A stretch of DNA of 64,000 nucleotides from Nocardioides sp. SLBN-35 (GCF_006715725.1 NZ_VFNU01000001.1:2852001-2916000), one strand, 5' to 3'; positions 26,800 through 35,059 are shown, counted from the first letter of the stretch. Program-made: numbers and translations. Notes: generated by a model not told the origin, from the letters alone.

Positions 26800-27273
26800 A
26801 TGGACTGGCTGCGGGACCACCTGTGGGAGACCTGGCTGGGCGTCGGGATCGCACTGGCCCTGGCCGAGCTGCTCAGCCTGGACCTGTTCCTGCTCATGCT
26901 CGCCGGCGGCGCCGTCGCCGGATCGCTGACCGCACTGGTCACCGACAACGTCGTCGTCACGGTCCTGGTCGCCTCGGCCGCCGCGGTGGCCCTGCTCGCC
27001 GGGGTCCGGCCGCAGCTGGTACGCCGGCTGCACGGCGGTCCGGACCTCGTGCTCGGGCCGGCCAGCCTGGTCGGCAGCCGGGGGATCGTCACGGAGCCGG
27101 TCGCCGAGCACCGACCGGGCAGGGTGAAGATCGGCGGCGAGTCCTGGCTCGCCGTCGCCGAGCCCCCGGAGGGCAGTCTGGCCGTCGGTGAGGCGGTGGA
27201 GGTCGTCTCCATCGTCGGCGCCACCGCCCACGTCCGTCCCGTGTCCGACCCCCAGATCGAGGAGCCCCGATGA
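26800..27273 (+). CDS. NfeD-like membrane protein
   Basis: The 157-residue protein has two or three N-terminal membrane helices (residues about 10-70) and a C-terminal OB-fold domain of the NfeD family (LVGSRGIVTEPVAEHRPGRVKIGGESWLAV). NfeD proteins partner with SPFH/stomatin proteins in membrane-microdomain quality control, and here the gene overlaps the SPFH gene by 4 nt (ATGA). TAGAGT at 26788-26793 ends 6 nt before the ATG. Confidence 0.9.
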   Translation: MDWLRDHLWETWLGVGIALALAELLSLDLFLLMLAGGAVAGSLTALVTDNVVVTVLVASAAAVALLAGVRPQLVRRLHGGPDLVLGPASLVGSRGIVTEPVAEHRPGRVKIGGESWLAVAEPPEGSLAVGEAVEVVSIVGATAHVRPVSDPQIEEPR

Positions 27274-28328
27274 TCGTCCTGGTCCTGCTCGCCCTGCTGC
27301 TCCTGCTGGTGATCACCGTGGTCGCGAAGTCGATCCGAGTGATCCCGCAGGCCTACACCGGCATCGTGGAGCGCTTCGGCAAGTACAAGGAGACCCTGCC
27401 GGCCGGCCTCAACTTCGTGCTGCCGTTCGTCGACAAGGTGCACTACGTCATCGACCTGCGTGAGCAGGTCGTGAGCTTCCCGCCGCAGTCGGCGATCACC
27501 GAGGACAACCTCACCGTCGACATCGACACCGTCATCTACTTCCAGGTGACCGACCCGATCGCGGCGACGTACGAGATCTCCAACTACATCCAGGCCATCG
27601 AGCAGCTCACCATGACCACGCTGCGCAACGTCGTCGGCGGCATGGACCTCGAGCAGACCCTGACCAGCCGCGAGTCCATCAACAGCGGGCTGTCCGCCGT
27701 TCTCGACGAGACGACCGGGCGGTGGGGCATCAAGGTCAAGCGCGTGGAGATCAAGGGCATCGAGCCGCCGCCGTCGATCAAGGACGCGATGGAGAAGCAG
27801 ATGCGCGCCGAGCGCGACAAGCGCGCCCTCGTCCTGACCGCCGAGGGTGCTCGTCAGTCCGCCATTCTCACGGCCGAGGGCAACAAGCAGTCCGCGATCC
27901 TCAACGCCGAGGGCGAGCGGGAGTCCCAGATCCTGCGGGCCCAGGCCGAGCGCGAGGCGCAGATCCTGCGCGCCCAGGGTGAGGGCCAGGCCATCCAGAC
28001 CGTCTTCCAGGCTATCCACGACGGGCGGCCGGACCAGTCGCTGCTGGCCTACCAGTACCTCCAGATGATGCCGAAGATCGCCGAGGGCGACGCCAACAAG
28101 GTGTGGGTGATCCCCTCGGAGATCACCAAGGCCCTCGAGGGTCTCGGCTCCTCGATCCACGAGATCGCCGGCATCCCGAAGTCCACCCCGGGTCCGGCGA
28201 AGCGGGTCGACATGGGCCCGACCGAGCTCGAGCTGCCCGACACCGGCACCAGCGCTGCCGTCCAGGAGGCGATCGCCGAGGCCGAGAGCGCGGCCCACCC
28301 GGGCCAGAAGGACCCCTCCGCGGAGTGA
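27270..28328 (+). CDS. SPFH/Band 7 family protein (QmcA/stomatin-like)
   Basis: A 352-residue protein with one N-terminal membrane anchor (residues 1-19), the Band 7 domain (VIPQAYTGIVERFGKYKETLPAGLNFVLPFVDKV...), and a long helical region with repeats AEGNKQSAILNAEGERESQILRAQAE that form the typical stomatin coiled coil. It probably oligomerises at the membrane with the NfeD protein encoded just upstream. Its GTGA overlap with the TauE gene makes a three-gene operon. The C-terminal 50 residues are variable and Pro/Thr/Ala-rich. Confidence 0.93.
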   Translation: MIVLVLLALLLLLVITVVAKSIRVIPQAYTGIVERFGKYKETLPAGLNFVLPFVDKVHYVIDLREQVVSFPPQSAITEDNLTVDIDTVIYFQVTDPIAATYEISNYIQAIEQLTMTTLRNVVGGMDLEQTLTSRESINSGLSAVLDETTGRWGIKVKRVEIKGIEPPPSIKDAMEKQMRAERDKRALVLTAEGARQSAILTAEGNKQSAILNAEGERESQILRAQAEREAQILRAQGEGQAIQTVFQAIHDGRPDQSLLAYQYLQMMPKIAEGDANKVWVIPSEITKALEGLGSSIHEIAGIPKSTPGPAKRVDMGPTELELPDTGTSAAVQEAIAEAESAAHPGQKDPSAE

Positions 28329-29113
28329 CCCTCCTCGAGATCGCGGCGGTCCTGCTCGCCGGGGTCGGCGCCGGCACGATCAACGCCGTGGTCGGCTCGG
28401 GCACGCTGATCACCTTCCCGACCCTGCTCGCCCTCGGCGTCCCGCCGGTCACCGCCAACATGTCCAACAGCCTGGGCCTGGTGCCCGGCTCGATCGCGGG
28501 CGCCGTGGGCTACCGCCGCGAGCTGGTCGGGCAGCGCGACCGGATCCTGCGCCTGCTGGCGTTCTCGACCGCGGGCGGCGTGCTCGGCGCCGTGCTGCTG
28601 CTGGTGCTGCCGCCGGGGGCGTTCAAGGCCGCCGTTCCGGTGCTGATCCTGCTCGGCATCGTCCTCGTCGTCGTGCAACCGCGGCTGTCGAAGGCGGTCG
28701 CTGCCCGTGCCGAGCACCGCGAGGAGGGCGCCGTCGAGCGGTCCTGGTGGGTGCCGCTGGCCGTGTTCGGCACCGGCGTGTACGGCGGCTACTTCGGCGC
28801 GGCGCAGGGCGTGCTGCTGATGGGGGTGCTCGGGATCGGCATCTCCGAGTCGCTGCAACGCCTCAACGGTGTCAAGAACGTGCTCGTCGCCGTCGTCAAC
28901 GGGGTCGCGGGGCTGGTGTTCGTCGGCGTGGCCGAGCTGGGCCTGTTCGGCAGCGAGGCGAAGGTCGACTGGCTGCTCGTGCTGCTCGTCGGCGTCGGCG
29001 CGGTCTGCGGCGGCCTGCTCGGCTCCGCGATCGGCCGCAGGCTGCCGCCGATCGTGCTGCGTGCCGTGATCGTGGTCGTCGGCCTGGTGGCCGTGGCCAA
29101 CCTGCTGTGGTGA
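28325..29113 (+). CDS. TauE/SafE family anion permease
   Basis: The 262-residue protein has about eight membrane helices in two pseudo-repeats, each with the conserved AGxxNAxxGxG-like start (GVGAGTINAVVGSGTLITFP in the first, YGGYFGAAQGVLLM in the second), matching the TauE/SafE (DUF81) family of putative sulfite/organosulfonate exporters. The GTG overlaps the SPFH stop codon. The TGA stop lies in the first unit of a 14-bp tandem repeat (29111-29180). Substrate unknown. Confidence 0.88.
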   Translation: MTLLEIAAVLLAGVGAGTINAVVGSGTLITFPTLLALGVPPVTANMSNSLGLVPGSIAGAVGYRRELVGQRDRILRLLAFSTAGGVLGAVLLLVLPPGAFKAAVPVLILLGIVLVVVQPRLSKAVAARAEHREEGAVERSWWVPLAVFGTGVYGGYFGAAQGVLLMGVLGIGISESLQRLNGVKNVLVAVVNGVAGLVFVGVAELGLFGSEAKVDWLLVLLVGVGAVCGGLLGSAIGRRLPPIVLRAVIVVVGLVAVANLLW

Positions 29114-29187
29114 GCCTGGGCTGGTGAGCCTGGGCTGGTGAGCCTGGGCTGGTGAGCCTGGGCTGGTGAGCCTGGGCTGGTGAGCCG
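29111..29187 (+). repeat. 14-bp tandem repeat starting at the TauE stop codon
   Basis: Five complete identical copies of TGAGCCTGGGCTGG (29111-29180) and a partial sixth (29181-29187). The first TGA is the stop codon of the TauE/SafE gene. Perfect identity suggests recent expansion or length polymorphism. Confidence 0.95.
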
Positions 29188-29203
29188 GTCCGGGTGAGTC
29201 CGG

Positions 29204-29596
29204 TCAGGCGGCCTTGGCCCGGCCGCGGCCGCGGACCAGGGCGAGCACGCCCGAGCCGACCGCACCGGCCGCCGCGCCGATCAGCATCCCGCTGGCCAGC
29301 TTGGAGACGTTCTTCTGACCGAGCTCGATCACGCCGTTGGCGAGGTCGGCTCCGTCGACGGCGATGCCGACGGCGGTGAGGTTGCGGCGCAGCGCACCCC
29401 GGGACACCAGCGTCACCGCGCCGAGAGCGATCTCGCGGGCACCGAACATCCGGCCCATGTAGTCGAGCTGCGGGTTCGCGGCCGGGTCGAGGCCGAGCAC
29501 GCGGGCGGTGGTCGAGGGCGCGGCGAGTGCGCCGACGCCGATGGCGATGCGACCCAGGGAGAGTCCGGTCACGGGGTCGAGCTGGAATGCGGCCAT
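29204..29596 (-). CDS. Small membrane protein, DUF4267-like
   Basis: A 130-residue protein with about four hydrophobic segments. GRIAIGVGALAAPSTTARVLGLDP and MGRMFGAREIALGAVTLVSRG match the pattern of a second gene in this window (55769-56137), so the two are paralogues of a DUF4267-like family. Function is unknown. TAGGGT on the minus strand (29603-29608) ends 6 nt before the ATG. Confidence 0.8.
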   Translation of the reverse strand: MAAFQLDPVTGLSLGRIAIGVGALAAPSTTARVLGLDPAANPQLDYMGRMFGAREIALGAVTLVSRGALRRNLTAVGIAVDGADLANGVIELGQKNVSKLASGMLIGAAAGAVGSGVLALVRGRGRAKAA

Positions 29597-29644
29597 GGGG
29601 AGACCCTAGTGGCCCGGCTCGTGGGCGCGTGGGATCCTTCCGCC

Positions 29645-30070
29645 ATGACGACTCCGCCGCCCGAGAACGACCCGTACCAGCCCTACGGCCAGCCCTCGGG
29701 TCAGTACGGCCAGCCCTACGGGCAGCCGGCGCAGCCGTACGGCCAGCCGGTGGCGCCCTACGGCTACCCGCCGACCCCGACCACCAACGGCCTGGCCATC
29801 GCCTCGCTCGTCGTCAGCATCATCTCGCTCACCGCCTGCCTCGGGGCGACCGGCATCGTCGGCGCGATCCTCGGCCACATCGCCAAGGGCCAGATCCGGC
29901 AGCGCAACGACCAGGGCGGGGGCCTGGCGACGGCCGGCATCATCATCGGCTGGATCGGCTTCGCGCTCTTCCTGCTCGGCGTCGCCGCGGTGATCGTGCT
30001 CGGGGTGTGGGCCGAGAGCAGTGTCGACGACTGCTACACCCACTCCGACGGCGTCTACCGCTGCAGCTGA
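29645..30070 (+). CDS. DUF4190 membrane protein with Tyr/Gln/Pro-rich N-terminus
   Basis: The 141-residue protein has a proline/tyrosine-rich leader with repeats of YGQP (residues about 10-45), then two membrane helices of the DUF4190 domain (GLAIASLVVSIISL... and GLATAGIIIGWIGFALFLLGVAA) separated by GHIAKGQI, and a short C-terminal tail with Cys residues. Such proteins are common in Actinobacteria and unassigned. A GATCCT box ends 6 nt before the ATG. Its last 16 bp overlap the convergent hydrolase gene. Confidence 0.82.
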   Translation: MTTPPPENDPYQPYGQPSGQYGQPYGQPAQPYGQPVAPYGYPPTPTTNGLAIASLVVSIISLTACLGATGIVGAILGHIAKGQIRQRNDQGGGLATAGIIIGWIGFALFLLGVAAVIVLGVWAESSVDDCYTHSDGVYRCS

Positions 30071-31020
30071 ATGTAGGCGCGCAGCCAGCGCTCGATCTCG
30101 TCGTACGCCCGCGCCCGCGGCCCGCTGCGCGAGAGCACCACGTCGTGCACCGCGCCGGGCACGGCGGCGTAGGTGACGTGCCGGCCGACGGCGACCGACC
30201 AGCGCCGGATCTGCTCGACGTCGAGCACGATGTCGGTGGAGAAGACGTCCTCGTCCATCCCGGCCGGCTGACCGGTGCGGTCGGAGGAGAGCACCAGCAC
30301 CGGCGCGGGTACGTCGAGCCCGGCCTGGAGGCGGGCGTGGCCCTGCCGCACGGCGCGCAGCCAGCCGAAGCGCACCGGGAAGGACTCGACCGGCTTCCAG
30401 GTGAGGTCGAAGTCCCACTCGCCCTCGTGGTCGCGGTGCAGGCTGCGGCCGTAGTAGCCGCTGACGTCGCGCGGCAGCTCCCGCATCGGGCGTCGCCGGC
30501 CGGCCTCCTCGATCATCCGGTTCGCGACGGGGGAGCGCAGCCAGGCCTTGCCCTGCAGGTCGAGCCACGGCGAGTTGAGCAGCAGGCCGGCCAGCTCGGG
30601 CGGCCGGCGCTCGTCGGCCCACAGCGCCACGACCAGCCCGCCGGTGGAGTGGCCCGACAGCACGACCTGCCGGTGCCCGTCGCGCACGGTGATCCGCTCC
30701 CAGGCGGCGTCCAGCTCGGCGAAGTAGTCGGTCAGGTCCGCGACGTAGGTCGCCGACTGGTGCGGTCGCAGGGATCGCCCGTACTTGCGCAGGTCGAGCG
30801 CGTACATCGCGTGCCCGTGCGCGAGCCACCACTCGCCGTACTCGGTGTGGAAGAAGTAGTCGGAGAACCCGTGCACGTGCAGGGTGGCCGGACCGTCGGG
30901 CTCCGCGGCCGGGCGGCTGACCAGGGTCGCGACGACCTCGCCTTCGAAGTCGTCCTCGAGCGCGATGGTCTCCGCCGTCCACGGCTCACCCAGGATGTCG
31001 ACGTCCCTCGTGTCGGTCAC
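30055..31020 (-). CDS. Alpha/beta hydrolase, lysophospholipase-like
   Basis: The 321-residue enzyme has the nucleophile elbow SGHSTGG (S125), an oxyanion-loop region VHGFSDYFFH, and a likely catalytic His near the C-terminus (VPGAVHDVVLS). The lid region and the LDLRKYGRSLRPH segment resemble monoacylglycerol-lipase/lysophospholipase-type hydrolases. Substrate is not known. TAGACT on the minus strand (31027-31032) ends 6 nt before the GTG and overlaps the left end of a 20-bp inverted repeat, so the repeat unit lies directly upstream of its -10. Confidence 0.86.
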   Translation of the reverse strand: MTDTRDVDILGEPWTAETIALEDDFEGEVVATLVSRPAAEPDGPATLHVHGFSDYFFHTEYGEWWLAHGHAMYALDLRKYGRSLRPHQSATYVADLTDYFAELDAAWERITVRDGHRQVVLSGHSTGGLVVALWADERRPPELAGLLLNSPWLDLQGKAWLRSPVANRMIEEAGRRRPMRELPRDVSGYYGRSLHRDHEGEWDFDLTWKPVESFPVRFGWLRAVRQGHARLQAGLDVPAPVLVLSSDRTGQPAGMDEDVFSTDIVLDVEQIRRWSVAVGRHVTYAAVPGAVHDVVLSRSGPRARAYDEIERWLRAYIQLQR

Positions 31021-31029
31021 GGCGAAAGT

Positions 31030-31193
31030 CTAGGGAAGAGCTGATCGATGGCGCCGTCGCGAGCGTCACGAGGCGCGCGCGATGGCAAGGCGCAGGCGCG
31101 AAGCCATGCTGGGCGCACGTCGAGCGTCTGCAACGCCGCCAGCGTGCGTGCGTCGCGACGCGTAGCAGGCGGGATCGATCAGCTCTTCCCTAG
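31030..31193. mobile_element. 164-bp element with perfect 20-bp terminal inverted repeats (MITE-like)
   Basis: CTAGGGAAGAGCTGATCGAT (31030-31049) is repeated exactly, inverted, at 31174-31193. Just inside, CGTCGCGAGCG and CGTCGCGACGC segments give further partial pairing. There is no coding potential between them. A partial third copy of the arm, CTAGGGAAGAG, follows at 31190-31200 in the left-arm orientation. The element sits in the divergent promoter region of the hydrolase and SpoIIE-type phosphatase genes. No clear target-site duplication is visible. Confidence 0.6.
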
Positions 31194-31236
31194 GGAAGAG
31201 GTCGACGGCGGGGGTCCGTCTCCTACGCTGTGCCGA

Positions 31237-31950
31237 ATGGAGGAGGGCGTCAGCTGGGCCCGGTTGCGCGAGCGGTTGCTCGCCCGCGGCCGGATGCCCG
31301 CGCTCCCGGACGGCTGGCGGCACCAGTCGGCGATGCTGGCCGCCCACGGCCACGCGTACGGCGGCGACTTCATCGTGGCCGACCTGCAGGTCGCTGCCGG
31401 GCGGCTGCGGACGGTCCTGGTCGACGTGTGCGGCGGTGGCGAGGCGGCGGTGCCGGCAGCCCTGCAGTTCGCCGGGGCGCTGGAGAGCCTGATCCCGGTG
31501 GTACCGGGCGAGGAGCTGCTGCTGGACGCGAACGCCTTCCTGCTGCGCCAGCCCTCGGACGAGGCGATCGCGACCGCGGTCCAGCTCGACCTCGACCTGG
31601 CCACCGGGCACTACCTGATCCGCAGCGCGGGGCACCCGCCCGCCCTCGTCTGGTCGGCGAACGAGCAGCGGTGGCGCATCGACAACGCCCGCGGGACCGC
31701 GCTCGGTGTCAGCGAGCTGCCGGAGATCGTCGAGAGCGGCGGCGTCCTCGGGACAGGGGACGCGCTGATGTTCTACACCGACGGCGTGGTCGAGTCGTGC
31801 TCGGCGGACATCGACGAAGGGATCGCCTGGCTGCAGGAGACCGCCCGCACGTCGTACCTCGGCGGCTGGGAGGGCGCGGCACAGCGGATCGTGGACCTGG
31901 TCGAGCGCGGCGACGACGACCGGGCGGTGCTGGTGCTGGCCCGGCGCTGA
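31237..31950 (+). CDS. SpoIIE-domain (PP2C-type) serine phosphatase
   Basis: A 237-residue protein corresponding to a stand-alone SpoIIE-like phosphatase domain. GGDFIVADL has the metal-binding Asp near the start, VDVCGGGEAAVPAAL corresponds to the usual VGDVxGHGxxAA stretch but reads CGGGEAAV, RSAGHPPALVWSANEQ matches the family NAGHPPP motif, and DALMFYTDGVVES gives the second metal Asp. No PAS, GAF or receiver domain is attached. Proteins of this type act on anti-anti-sigma factors. TACGCT at 31224-31229 ends 7 nt before the ATG, just after the MITE-like element. Confidence 0.8.
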   Translation: MEEGVSWARLRERLLARGRMPALPDGWRHQSAMLAAHGHAYGGDFIVADLQVAAGRLRTVLVDVCGGGEAAVPAALQFAGALESLIPVVPGEELLLDANAFLLRQPSDEAIATAVQLDLDLATGHYLIRSAGHPPALVWSANEQRWRIDNARGTALGVSELPEIVESGGVLGTGDALMFYTDGVVESCSADIDEGIAWLQETARTSYLGGWEGAAQRIVDLVERGDDDRAVLVLARR

Positions 31951-31971
31951 CGCCGGGGCCCGGATGGAATA

Positions 31972-31989
31972 TAGTTGACATGTCATCTG
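31972..31989. promoter_or_regulatory. MarR-type operator and promoter region of the LLM/FMN-reductase operon
   Basis: A TGACATGTCA palindrome (31976-31985) lies within a longer near-palindrome TAGTTGACATGTCATCTG in an AT-rich patch, about 45 bp before the LLM gene ATG. TTGACATGTCAA-like boxes are commonly bound by MarR-family repressors. No MarR gene is close by. Confidence 0.5.
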
Positions 31990-32032
31990 TTGAGCCGGGT
32001 GACTGACCACCATCCACCAGGAGCGCGAAACC

Positions 32033-33193
32033 ATGGGCATGCAGATCGGCATCTTCACCGTCGGCGACGTCACCACGGACCCGACCACCGGGCAGACGCC
32101 GTCGGAGTACGAGCGGATCAAGGCCACCGTCGCCATCGCGAAGAAGGCCGAGGAGATCGGCCTCGACGTGTTCGCGACCGGCGAGCACCACAACCCGCCG
32201 TTCATCGCGTCCAACCCGACCGCGACGCTCGCCTACATCGGCGCGCAGACCGAGAACATCATCCTGTCGACCGCCACGACGCTGATCACGACCACCGACC
32301 CGGTGCTGATCGCCGAGGACTACGCCAAGATCCAGCACCTCACCGACGGCCGCGTCGACCTGATGATGGGCCGCGGCAACACCGGCCCGGTCTACCCCTG
32401 GTTCGGGAAGGACATCCGGCAGGGCATCAACCTGGCGATCGAGAACTACGCGCTGCTGCGCCGGCTGTGGACCGAGTCCGACGTCGACTGGGAGGGCCGC
32501 TTCCGGACCCCGCTGCAGGGCTACACCTCGACCCCGCGCCCGCTCGACGGCGTCGCACCGTTCGTGTGGCACGGCTCGATCCGCAGCCCCGAGATCGCCG
32601 AGCAGGCGGCGTACTACGGCGACGGCTTCTTCCACAACCACATCTTCTGGCCGAAGTCGCACACCGAGCAGATGGTCGCGCTGTACCGCGAGCGCTTCGC
32701 GCACTACGGCCACGGCACGGCCGAGCAGGCGATCGTCGGCCTCGGCGGGCAGTTCTTCATGCGCAAGAGCAGCCAGGACGCCGTACGCGAGTTCCGCCCG
32801 TACTTCGACAACGCCCCGGTCTACGGCCACGGCCCGTCGCTCGAGGACTTCACCGAGCACACGCCGCTGACCGTCGGCTCGCCCCAGCAGGTGCTGGAAC
32901 GGACCCTGTCGTTCCGGGAGTACGCCGGCGACTACCAGCGCCAGCTCTTCCTGGTCGACCACGCCGGGCTGCCGCTCAAGACGGTCCTCGAGCAGCTCGA
33001 CCTGCTCGGCGAGATCCTGCCCGAGATGCGCAGGGGCTTCGCCGAGGGTCGTCCCGACACCGTCCCGGACGCCCCGACCCACGCCTCGCTCGTCGCGGCG
33101 GCGGGTGGCGCGAAGGACGTCACGGTCCACGCGAAGGACACCATGACCGGCACCACCGACCGTGCCGAAGAGGCTGAGGAGGTCCAGGCATGA
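32033..33193 (+). CDS. LLM-class flavin-dependent monooxygenase (CE1758 type)
   Basis: The 386-residue protein belongs to the bacterial luciferase-like flavin-dependent monooxygenase family, which uses reduced FMN supplied by a separate reductase. Key family segments are GLDVFATGEHHNPPF near residues 43-57, ILSTATTLITTTDPVLIAEDYA and GRVDLMMGRGNTGP. The ORF is followed by an FMN reductase overlapping by 4 nt (ATGA), the usual two-component arrangement. The substrate is unknown. The ATG has a CAGGAG ribosome-binding site about 11 nt upstream, unlike the many leaderless genes here. Confidence 0.92.
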   Translation: MGMQIGIFTVGDVTTDPTTGQTPSEYERIKATVAIAKKAEEIGLDVFATGEHHNPPFIASNPTATLAYIGAQTENIILSTATTLITTTDPVLIAEDYAKIQHLTDGRVDLMMGRGNTGPVYPWFGKDIRQGINLAIENYALLRRLWTESDVDWEGRFRTPLQGYTSTPRPLDGVAPFVWHGSIRSPEIAEQAAYYGDGFFHNHIFWPKSHTEQMVALYRERFAHYGHGTAEQAIVGLGGQFFMRKSSQDAVREFRPYFDNAPVYGHGPSLEDFTEHTPLTVGSPQQVLERTLSFREYAGDYQRQLFLVDHAGLPLKTVLEQLDLLGEILPEMRRGFAEGRPDTVPDAPTHASLVAAAGGAKDVTVHAKDTMTGTTDRAEEAEEVQA

Positions 33194-33837
33194 CCACCAG
33201 GATCGTCGTCGTCTCGGCGGGACTCTCCGTCCCGTCGTCGACGAAGCTGCTCGCCGACAAGCTCGGCGACGCCGTTGCGCGGGCCGTGGGCGCACGCGGC
33301 CGGGAGGTCGACGTCCAGCACGTCGAGCTCCGACCGCTGGCCCACGCGCTGGCCGACCACCTGTTGACCGGCTTCGCCACCGGCGAGCTCGCGCAGGCTA
33401 TCGAGGCCGTGCGGCACGCGGACGGACTGGTCGTCGTGACGCCGGTGTTCTCGGCGTCGTACTCGGGGCTCTTCAAGACCTTCTTCGACGTCCTGGAGAA
33501 CGGCATGCTCGACGGGAAGCCCGTCGTCATCGCGGCCACCGCCGGCACCGCCCGGCACAGCCTGGTCCTCGACCACGCGCTGCGTCCGCTGCTCGCCTAC
33601 CTGCGGGCGGTCGTCGTACCCACCGGGGTGTTCGCGGCGAGCGAGGACTTCGGCGCCACCGACGACGGCTCCCTGGACAAGCGGGTCGAGCGCGCGGCCG
33701 GCGAGCTGGCGGCGCTGCTCGGGGGCGGCTCCGCGCCAGAGAGGGCGCCGCGGCGTCGTACCGTCGACGACGAGCTCGCGGCGCCCACGCCGTTCGAGCA
33801 GCTGCTGCGCGAGGCGGGCGGCAGCTCGGTCCGCTGA
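33190..33837 (+). CDS. NAD(P)H-dependent FMN reductase (CE1759 type)
   Basis: A 215-residue flavodoxin-fold reductase that reduces FMN for the LLM monooxygenase it overlaps. VVSAGLSVPSSTKLLADKL is the phosphate-binding loop of NADPH-dependent FMN reductases, TPVFSASYSGLFKTFFDVLE is the flavin/NADPH-contact segment, and the C-terminal PERAPRRRTVDDELAAPTPFEQLL is shared by this subfamily. Its TGA stop lies in the first unit of a 13-bp tandem repeat. Confidence 0.9.
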   Translation: MTTRIVVVSAGLSVPSSTKLLADKLGDAVARAVGARGREVDVQHVELRPLAHALADHLLTGFATGELAQAIEAVRHADGLVVVTPVFSASYSGLFKTFFDVLENGMLDGKPVVIAATAGTARHSLVLDHALRPLLAYLRAVVVPTGVFAASEDFGATDDGSLDKRVERAAGELAALLGGGSAPERAPRRRTVDDELAAPTPFEQLLREAGGSSVR

Positions 33838-33878
33838 CCCGGTCCGCTGGCCCGGTCCGCTGGTCCGGCCCGTTGACG
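33827..33878 (+). repeat. 13-bp imperfect tandem repeat at the FMN reductase stop codon
   Basis: Four units: CGGTCCGCTGACC, CGGTCCGCTGGCC, CGGTCCGCTGGTC and CGGCCCGTTGACG. The TGA stop at 33835-33837 lies in the first unit. This is the second case in the window of a tandem repeat beginning at a stop codon. Confidence 0.85.
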
Positions 33879-33897
33879 CCGGTGGCAGCATGAGCGC

Positions 33898-35049
33898 ATG
33901 CGCCGCACAGTGTTCAACGAGGACCACGAGGACTACCGCCGGACGATCCGTGCCTTCCTGGAGACGGAGGTCGTCCCCCATTACCAGGAGTGGTACGACG
34001 CGGGCCAGGTCTCGCGCGAGCTCTACACCAAGCTCGGAGACCTGGGTGTCTTCGGCATCGAGGTCCCCGAGGAGTACGGCGGCGCCGGGATCCACTCGTT
34101 CAAGTTCTCCGCGATCCTCACCGAGGAGTGCGCCCGGGCGGGCGTGAACCTCGGCGGGTCCGGGGTGCACGTGGAGCTGTGCCTGCCGTACCTCCTCAAG
34201 CTCGGCACCCCCGAGCAGCTCAAGCGCTGGATGCCGGGCTTCGTCGCTGGCACCGAGATGTGGGCGATCGCGATGACCGAGCCGGGCACCGGCTCGGACC
34301 TCGCCGGAATGCAGACCACCGCCAAGCGCGACGGGGACCACTACGTCCTCAACGGGGCGAAGACCTTCATCACCGGCGGTGTGCTCGCCGACCGCGTCAT
34401 CGTGTGTGCCCGCACGTCCCCGCCGCTGGAGAGCAACCGCCGCTTCGGGATCTCCCTGTTCTGCGTCGACACGAAGTCCGAGGGCTGGGCGGTCGGGCGC
34501 AAGCTCGACAAGCTCGGCCTGCGCACCTCCGACACCGCCGAGCTGTCGTTCACCGACGTGATGGTCCCCGCCACCGACCTGCTCGGTGAGGAGAACGAAG
34601 GCTTCTCCTACCTCGGCCAGAACCTGCCGCAGGAGCGCCTCGGCATCGCGTACGGCGCCTACGCCCAGGCCGCCGCCGCGATCCGGTTCACCCAGGCCTA
34701 CGTCGAGGAGCGCAAGGTCTTCGGTGCGACGGTGGCCTCCTTCCAGAACACCAAGTTCGAGCTGGCCGCCTGCCAGAGCGAGGTCGACGCCGCCCAGGCC
34801 GTGTGCGACCGGGCCCTCGAGGCCCACGACCTCGGCGAGCTGACCGCCGTGGACGCCGCCTCCGCCAAGCTGTTCTGCACCGAGGTCGCCGGGCGGGTCA
34901 TCGACCGCTGCCTGCAGCTGCACGGCGGCTACGGCTACATGAACGAGTACCCCATCGCCCGGCTCTACGCCGACACCCGGGTCACCCGGATCTACGGCGG
35001 CACGTCCGAGGTGATGAAGCTGATCATCGCTAAGTCGATGGGGCTGTGA
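33898..35049 (+). CDS. Acyl-CoA dehydrogenase (LCAD/IVD-like active-site arrangement)
   Basis: A 383-residue flavoenzyme with the three-domain ACAD fold: N-terminal helices, the middle FAD signature MTEPGTGSDLAGMQTTA, and the C-terminal helical domain (QLHGGYGYMNEYPIARLYADTRV). At the site where MCAD-type enzymes have the catalytic Glu (xEGT), this protein reads IYGGTSEV, so the base is probably supplied by the glutamate in LPQERL, as in LCAD and isovaleryl-CoA dehydrogenase. A CAGCAT box ends 6 nt before the ATG. Chain-length preference is unknown. Confidence 0.92.
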   Translation: MRRTVFNEDHEDYRRTIRAFLETEVVPHYQEWYDAGQVSRELYTKLGDLGVFGIEVPEEYGGAGIHSFKFSAILTEECARAGVNLGGSGVHVELCLPYLLKLGTPEQLKRWMPGFVAGTEMWAIAMTEPGTGSDLAGMQTTAKRDGDHYVLNGAKTFITGGVLADRVIVCARTSPPLESNRRFGISLFCVDTKSEGWAVGRKLDKLGLRTSDTAELSFTDVMVPATDLLGEENEGFSYLGQNLPQERLGIAYGAYAQAAAAIRFTQAYVEERKVFGATVASFQNTKFELAACQSEVDAAQAVCDRALEAHDLGELTAVDAASAKLFCTEVAGRVIDRCLQLHGGYGYMNEYPIARLYADTRVTRIYGGTSEVMKLIIAKSMGL

Positions 35050-35059
35050 CCCCGGACGT

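Noticed and set aside
31048..31200. Coding sequence extending the SpoIIE-type phosphatase upstream
   Set aside because: The extension runs through the inverted-repeat element and is Arg/Ala-rich; the ATG at 31237 has a promoter box 7 nt upstream.
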